This document shows positions 57,983 to 64,000 of a stretch of DNA of 64,000 nt, piece after piece. Each line of letters opens with the position of its first letter. Within the stretch, counting starts at the first letter, position 1. The stretch is taken from NCBI GenBank assembly GCA_009823505.1, contig VZQC01004543.1:191925-255924 (forward strand), given 5' to 3'. This DNA is from Rhizomys pruinosus. Its lineage: Eukaryota > Chordata > Mammalia > Rodentia > Spalacidae. Made by a program: the position numbers and the translations under genes. The notes beneath the pieces are model-generated. The model was not told where the DNA came from, made no database searches, and saw nothing but the letters and a program-made list of their open reading frames with translations.

Positions 57983-58299
57983 GAGGATCTGCAGTGCTGC
58001 TCAGTACTAACAATGGCTTCTGGGGATCAGTGGTGCTTCCTCAGAATACAGGAGGTTCAGGAATGGGACCCTGTTCTTCCAACCTGCAGAAGGAACCTGA
58101 GGCTCGCTAACTGCTAGAATCTGTTGTTCTCTTTATCTGCTCTGAAAATTCTCTAGAATCCCTTCACAAAAGTATATTGTATGTATGAAAATTACTATTT
58201 GCTTACATTCTAAAAACTTATATTTTCTATCACTAATCTATGGTATCTATTTTATTTTATTGCGACCTAATAGAGGTAAACATAAGAATTATACAACCC

Positions 58300-58432
58300 T
58301 TTTTTTATTTTGGTCTTTTTGAGACAAGGTCTGCTTGGAGCCCCAGCTTGTCCGGGAACTCGCTCTGTAGACAAGGCTGGCCTTGAACTCACAAAGATCC
58401 TCCTGCCTCTACCTCACAAGTGCTAGCATCCC
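58300..58432 (-). mobile_element. B1 SINE
   Basis: Reverse B1 (tgagacaaggtctgcttggag through cacaagtgctagc). Confidence 0.88.
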
Positions 58433-58494
58433 ATATTTTTCAACAAACACCTGAGGTATCAAATTCTTTACAACAGCTGAGATAATTTTTGAAA

Positions 58495-58700
58495 GATTTT
58501 TTTATATACATATGAGTGTATTTTCTGCATGTAGGTTGACCCTTGTGCAATGCTGCAGAGATCAGGAGAGGGCATCAGATTCCCCTGGAACTGGAGTTAA
58601 AGAAGGTTCTTAGCCACCATGTGGATGTTGGGAATCAAACCCGGGTCCTCTGCAAGAGCAGTTGGCACTCTTATTCACTGAGCCATCATCTCTCCAGCCC
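58495..58700 (-). mobile_element. B2 SINE
   Basis: Reverse B2 ending tgagccatcatctctccagcc. Confidence 0.9.
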
Positions 58701-58939
58701 CAAGATAATTTTTAATTTTCTGCAATTACCTCTGTTTATTTTTGTACATGTGGAGAAGAATCAATAGGTTTTCTGAAGGTAGGCATTCCATAGACAGACT
58801 GGAAATTGAAATACTGAGAGATTTAGTTTCAGCATTAAAATGTGTCCCCAACTAGAGGCAGTTGATTTTGCATTTAACACAGATTCAATATATAAAATAT
58901 GCATGTTTTTATTTTTTTTATACAAAATAATTTTATTAT

Positions 58940-59215
58940 ATGTGATATATATATATATATATATATAGATATAAGCAATACAAATTGGAGGGAAAAACAA
59001 CAACAAAAGAACTTGGTCAGAGAACTTACTGAAACAGTAAAGTTCTCCTCAAAACAATAATCCTCTGCACAGAAAAACTTTAAAAGACTCAGAAAAAGAT
59101 ACAAGACATATATGGGAGAATGAATGAATTCAGGTAGGGTGAGGGCATGGAAAGGGTAATGAGTCTAAATTTGATAGAGAAATGATGTATGAAATGCACA
59201 AAACTTCAATAAAAA
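58940..59215 (+). mobile_element. L1 3'-tail with (TA)n
   Basis: L1 3' UTR-like tail, ending caataaaaacatg, preceded by an (AT)n run at about 58945-58967. Confidence 0.7.
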
Positions 59216-59291
59216 CATGAAACAATGTTTAAGGAACTCTGATAACTATGATATTAACATCTCAGTTTGCATAGGTAAACTTTACTCTTAT

Positions 59292-59442
59292 TTTATTTTA
59301 TTTTTTTTGTCCTTTTGAGATAGGGTCTCCCTGTATTCCCAGCTGGCCTGGAACTTGCTCTGTAGACCAGGCTGGCCTTGAACTCACAGAGATCCACCTG
59401 CCTCTGCCTCCTGAGTGCTCGGATCAAGGACATGTGCCACAC
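59292..59442 (-). mobile_element. B1 SINE
   Basis: Reverse B1 (gagatagggtctccctgtat through caaggacatgtgccac). Confidence 0.9.
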
Positions 59443-59534
59443 AGAAACACAATGGCATACCGTCTGTGGCTGCTCTTGTAGTGCAACTGCTTAGTAGTGG
59501 CCACAATATTTACTATCTGACCTTTTATATAAAG

Positions 59535-59690
59535 CCAGGGAAGTGGAACCCACCAGCAAACCCAGCACTAGGAAGGCTAAGGCAGGGGACTGGTGAGAGC
59601 TCAGGGCTCTCCTGGGCTACACAGCAAATAACTGAACAGTGAGGGTTACAGAGCAAGTCCAGTCTCAAAAAACGACACACAGAAAAATAA
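59535..59690 (+). mobile_element. Possible old B1-related SINE
   Basis: Weak B1 shape (cccagcactaggaaggctaa, cctgggctacacagc, gtctcaaaaaac). Divergence makes the family uncertain. Confidence 0.5.
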
Positions 59691-59884
59691 GTGCTTTGGT
59701 TTGGTTTGGTTTTGCCCTATCTAGTAAAAAAAAGCCGCCAAAATGGGTTTCAAACTTCCCTACTGCTTCCCAAGCTGCTGAGATTTGCATTCCTCCTACC
59801 CATAACTTTCTGGGGCCAAGTGACTAGCTGGCTGGAAACTCAAACTTCCCATGTCAAAGTGCAACCTGTACATTAGATTGTGTT

Positions 59885-60048
59885 ACTCTTTTATTTATTT
59901 ATTTTGGTCTTTTGGGTACAGGGTCTCCCCGTAGCCTCAGCTGCCCTGAAACTCACTATGTAGACCACGCTGGGCTTGAACTCACAGATATCTGCCTGCT
60001 CTCTTGAGTCCTGGGACTAAAGGTGTGCGCCACTACACCCAGCTAGAT
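59885..60048 (-). mobile_element. B1 SINE
   Basis: Reverse B1 (gggtacagggtctccccgtag through gtgtgcgccactacacccagc). Confidence 0.9.
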
Positions 60049-60884
60049 TGTGTTACTGTATTAAAGTAGGCCCTTCATAACCTGCAGCCTTGAGGTCCTG
60101 AAGGAGGTCTCCTTCTGTCACTGGCCTAACCAAACTCTGCTTTGTCCCTCTCTAGATCTATTTTTGCACCTTTTTTCTCCTGAGCCACCTTCTCCTGCTA
60201 CCACCTTGGATTATAGAAAGGGCTGATCGTATTGATAAACATCCTTACAATGAGGGACCAAAACTAGCCCCAAACAACAGCAATCTTGACAGGACAGATC
60301 ATACCTCAAATGAGGGCAGTTACCATTATGGTAAGGACACACCTTACAATAGTTACCTCACTATTGTATAGTCTGGAATAGCAACCAGACTATTCCCCAA
60401 TAAGTGAGACCATCAATAAATTCTCTAAAACCAGAACAGAAAAATGATGCATCAGACCACTGGTACCCAGACTACCTGCGGTCAGGCATACCCTGACCTT
60501 CCTTGGTTTCCTTTTTCCATAACATTTTCAAAGTTCACGTTAACCCCTTGAAGACTGATGCAGGGTCACATCCTTGTCCAGGCTGACGTGTTCTTTCTCT
60601 ATCCTTTACCACTATTACCTTTAACTAGCATACTGGGATATACTCATCTGGCCTGTCTGTTGGAGGAAACCCTAAGCAGGACTTCTCTGAAAGTCTAGGA
60701 ACAATCACCAATATTAAAGCTGCATTTTCTACTGTTGTGTTATTAAATTTACACATAAATAAGTATAAATTACATAAAATTTAAGTCCCTCTACAAAAAA
60801 GGGGAAATATTAAAACATTTAATCGCTGGAAACACAAATATGCTAGTAATTATACTTAGGAAACTTATACAAAATTTAACTGGA
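60049..60884. other. Noncoding DNA
   Basis: No gene recognised. It contains short self-similar phrases (accttacaatagtt / gttacctcactattg) but no named repeat. Confidence 0.4.
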
Positions 60885-61846
60885 GTGCACAGAGCTTAGA
60901 TCAGAGATTTCCCATAATCACCTGAAGCACAGGCAGGAGCTGGGCGCTTCAGCCAGGTAGATTGTTTGGTTTGATTCAATCCTCATTCTTGTGTGGTTGT
61001 GGGGGCAGAGTCATCCTGCTAGCTGGTATAAAAGGTGGGTCTGATGCCACTGTGAGACTTAAGTGCACAGAGCTTAGATTGGGGATTTCCCAGGACCACC
61101 TGAAGCACAGGTAGGAGCTGAGGGCTTCAGCCAGGCAGATTGTTTGGTTGGATTCAATCCTCTTTCTTTTGTGCCTGTGGGGGCAGAGTCATCCTGCTAG
61201 CTGGTATAAAAGGTGGGCTTGATGCCACTGTGAGACTTCAGTGCACAGCAGATTGGGGATTTCCCAGGACCACCTGAAGTGAGGGGGTGGGGGATGGTAA
61301 CACACACCCACCAACTGGAATTGCCCAGGGAATGTCCAAGTGGATTCTTTGGAGAACCTTCAGAACAGAAAGGGAAGAGTGAGTTAGACTTCCAAAAGAA
61401 AGCCTAAAACACTCCATAAGCAGGGAGAGAAACAAATCAATCAAACAAAGAAATAAACAATGAAGAAGGCATCTGAAGTAGGCAAGCAAAGCAAGCCATA
61501 AACACAGTGAAGAGGCATTTGGGATTCACATTGGAATATGGGCAAAGAGAAACCCACATGCCAGGGACACAAAAGGACAACATGGGAAAGGTGCAGGATA
61601 ATTTCACACCAAGCTCTACCAACCCTGTGGGAGATTCCTACAGTGGGATCCCCCTGGGAATGGCCCAGGACACAGTCTTGGAAGAACAATTGTTGACATA
61701 CTCAAATAAATCAAAGACTATAAAGAACAAGTCAGAGAACTAAAGAGAGATAATGAAAAACTCAAGAAGGACCTAGAGAGAGAAAATGACAAACTCCAGA
61801 AGGAAGTAGAAGTACTAAAAAGATCCCATGATGAAAAAGAAAAGGA
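60885..61846 (+). mobile_element. L1 5' end with two 178-bp promoter monomers
   Basis: Tandem monomers start gtgcacag at 60885, 61063 and 61241 (period 178 bp, third copy partial). TATAAAA boxes lie at 61027-61033 and 61205-61211. The monomers lead into an L1 leader and the start of ORF1 (61580-61850; M-G-K-V-Q-D-N type start and coiled coil). The L1 stops in ORF1 where a B2 begins. Confidence 0.8.
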
Positions 61847-62062
61847 GGGGCTGTAGAGATGGCCTAGCAGTTAAGAGCGCGGATTGCTCTTGCAGAGGAC
61901 CTGGGTTCAATTCCCAGCATCCACATGGCGGCTGAGAACAGTCTTTGACTCGAGTTCCAGGATAATCCAATGCCTTCTTCTGACCTCCAAGACATTGCAA
62001 GACATGGGTGCACAAACCTGCATGCAGACAGTAAATTCATACACATAAAAAGTAAATAAATA
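61847..62062 (+). mobile_element. B2 SINE
   Basis: Begins gaggggctgtagagatggcct and ends with an A-rich agtaaataaatag; it sits exactly between two L1 5' ends. Confidence 0.92.
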
Positions 62063-64000
62063 GGTCCTGGGTTTGGGATCTGGCTCAAGTGCCATAGTGG
62101 GGTCCTGTATCAGGGCTCAGGAGCAGCCTGCCACTGCAGCAGGCAGGTAAAAACTTAGGACATTGACCCACGGGGTGCTGCACAATTGATTTTCTGGTTT
62201 GTGGCAGAAGGGCTGGTGGCTGGAGGATCTAGATTGGACCCCTAAGTCCCAGCAGAGTGTGGCTGCCCAGCTGGGTGGCCCCGGCCCTAGTAGTCAGAAG
62301 TGGGAAGTGGTCCTGGGTTTGAGGTCTGGCTCAGGTGCCATAGTGGTGTCCTGTGTCAGGGCCCAGGAGCAGCCTGCCACTGCTCCAGGCAGGTACCAGG
62401 GTGCAGGCTAAGTCAGGAATATACTCTCCCCTCCACCAACAACTGGAATTGAGGAGAGAGTATCCAGTGGATTAAGAGAACCTTCAGAACAGGAAAGGAA
62501 GAGACTTCCAATATCCAATATATAAACAAAAGTGAAAGCCTGAAACCTAGACAAGTCAACACTCCATAAAAAAGGAGGAGGGAAGAAAGAAAAAAAATCA
62601 TTGGAAGGAGGCAAGCAAAATAAAACAAGCTTTCAGCCTTCAACACACTGAAAAGGCATTTGAGATTTGAATCACAAAAGGAAAACCCACATGCCAGGAA
62701 CACAACTAAGGGACAGCATGGGAAAGGTGCAGGATAATTCCACACCACACTCTACCAACCTGGTAGGAGATAGGTACAATGGGATACCCCTGGAGGTGAC
62801 CTCAGAAACAGACCTTAGAGGAATAATTGCAAACCTGTGCAGAGAAATTAAAGAACATAAAGAAGAATTCAGAGAACTAAAGAGAGAGAATGAAAAACTC
62901 AAAAAGGTACTAGAGGAATAGAATGACAAACTTCGAAAAGAACTAAAGGAAGGGATTGACAAACTCCAGAAAGAACTAGAGAGAGAAAAAAACAAACACC
63001 TTAAGGAAGTAGAAACACTGAAAAAGGGAGCAAACCAACGAAGTAAGGAGCACCAAGAAGAGATTGAGAAACTCAAAAAGGAAATGGATATATTAAAGAA
63101 ATCACAGGATGAAATGAAAAAGGAAATAGAACACTCATCCAATCAGGAAGAAAGGAAAGGAAAAAGCCTCAGAAATAGAATGGAGGAAGCAGAACAAAGA
63201 ATATCAGATCTGGAATATAATACATAGCAACTAAAAAACTCAAATTAAGATTATGAAAAATTTAAAAATACACAAAAGTGGAGCAACCAGGAAATATGGG
63301 ACACTATGAAAAGATCAAACCTCCACATCATAGGAATAGAGGAAGGAGAAGAATGTCAAGAGAATAGTACTGATCAGATCTTCAACAGAATAATAGATGA
63401 AATCTTCCCCAAACTAAAATTAGACAAACCCATTCAAATACAAGAAGCACATAGGACTCCAAATAGACAAGATCAGAAAAGAAACTCCCCACATCATATC
63501 ATAGTCAAAATGCTAGATGCCCAAAACAAAGATAAAATTCTGAAGGCCACAAAAGAAAAACAAGTCACATACAAAGGGAAACGCATCAGAATTACAACTG
63601 ACTTCTTGGAGCAAACCATGAAAGCAAGAAGAACATGGAGCAAAGCATTCCCAGTGTTAAAGGACTATGGATGCCAACCCAGAATACTTTACCCAGAAAA
63701 ATGTCGATTACAGTTGAAGGACAGAGAAAAATCTTCCAAAATATAAACAAGATGATAGAATACATTAACGGAAAACCAAATCTCCGGCAAATACTTGAAG
63801 CAATTCAAAGGGAGGAGAGAGAAACAACTATCCTCAAGCACCTAGGAAAAGAAACTAATAAAAATATAACCATAGGAGTAGAATCAGAGACTAAAAGTCC
63901 AAATGGATAATAAGGTGAAAGGAAACAACATCCATCTTTCAATTATAACCTTAAATATTAGTGGGCTGAACTCCCCAATCAAAAGGCATAGACTGGGAGA
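62063..64000 (+). mobile_element. Second L1 5' end: 246-bp monomers, ORF1, start of ORF2
   Basis: The promoter monomer start ggtcctgggttt occurs at 62063 and 62309 (period 246 bp), and no TATA box is seen. ORF1 starts at ATG 62718 and has a long Lys/Glu coiled coil (62820-63150) with stops near 62919 and 63226. The RNA-binding region follows at 63306-63690 (N-L-H-I-I-G-I-E-E-G-E, T-P-N-R-Q-D-Q), then a frameshift near 63695 and the C-terminal domain to 63910. ORF2 begins near 63916 (initiator now GTG; S-G-L-N-S-P-I-K-R-H-R) and runs off the window. Not active, but fairly young-looking. Confidence 0.88.

Larger units (their letters stand above)
55560..58150 (+). repeat. IGHV2 duplication unit 2
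   Basis: Sister of 48450-51090. It lacks the SINE cluster and keeps the full promoter, leader and FR1 of its V gene. Confidence 0.8.

Noticed and set aside
57907..58117. Open frame continuing about 70 codons past the RSS in the intact IGHV2 gene, also open in the copy at 50825-51074
   Set aside because: It runs through RSS and CTCF motif. The differences between copies mostly change amino acids, as expected of neutral DNA duplicated recently; not a coding extension.

Overview
The window reads as mammalian, specifically a muroid rodent. It is full of B1 and B2 SINEs, L1 fragments and one class II endogenous retrovirus, with AT-rich noncoding DNA between them. The B1 and B2 subtypes and the 178-bp and 246-bp L1 promoter monomers do not look like house mouse. 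A cricetid (hamster, vole or deer mouse) is my guess, not a proof.

The only cellular genes I can support are immunoglobulin heavy-chain variable (IGHV) segments, so this is part of an IGHV locus. Five normally oriented relics or genes lie on the + strand: a clan III V with a lost start codon (1915-2361), a clan III V cut off after framework 2 (20849-21128), a clan III V with leader and framework 1 lesions (41528-41976), an IGHV2-like V missing leader and FR1 (50611-50824), and one intact IGHV2-like gene (57472-57906). A sixth piece, an inverted clan III V exon fragment, lies on the - strand at 19985-20208. Four of the six keep a heptamer-23-nonamer recombination signal, and each of those four is followed within 20-23 bp by a CTCF-like motif in the same orientation. 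Interspersed IGHV5/7183-like and IGHV2/Q52-like segments with RSS-proximal CTCF motifs resemble the D-proximal end of the mouse Igh V region; D, J and C genes would lie to the right.

The layout is built from duplications. Three related clan III units (about 233-8690, 18850-26770, 39100-44100; octamers spaced 18.9 and 20.7 kb) carry the three clan III genes. Two related IGHV2 units (about 48450-51090 and 55560-58150; RSS spacing 7.08 kb) carry the two IGHV2 genes. The gaps hold retroelements: a 7.5-kb LTR element broken by L1s and SINEs (10081-17540), a 5.7-kb minus-strand betaretrovirus-like provirus with two LTRs (30347-36038), L1 pieces at 11690-14690, 44175-45905 and 52300-54900, and two consecutive L1 5' ends with different tandem promoter monomers at the right edge (60885-64000).

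Functionally, one V gene is usable as it stands. The others could take part in V(D)J recombination only where the RSS survives, or act as sequence donors. I see no bacterial-type genes, CRISPR arrays, tRNA or rRNA genes, and no unrelated protein-coding gene. All boundaries of old repeats were judged by eye and are approximate.
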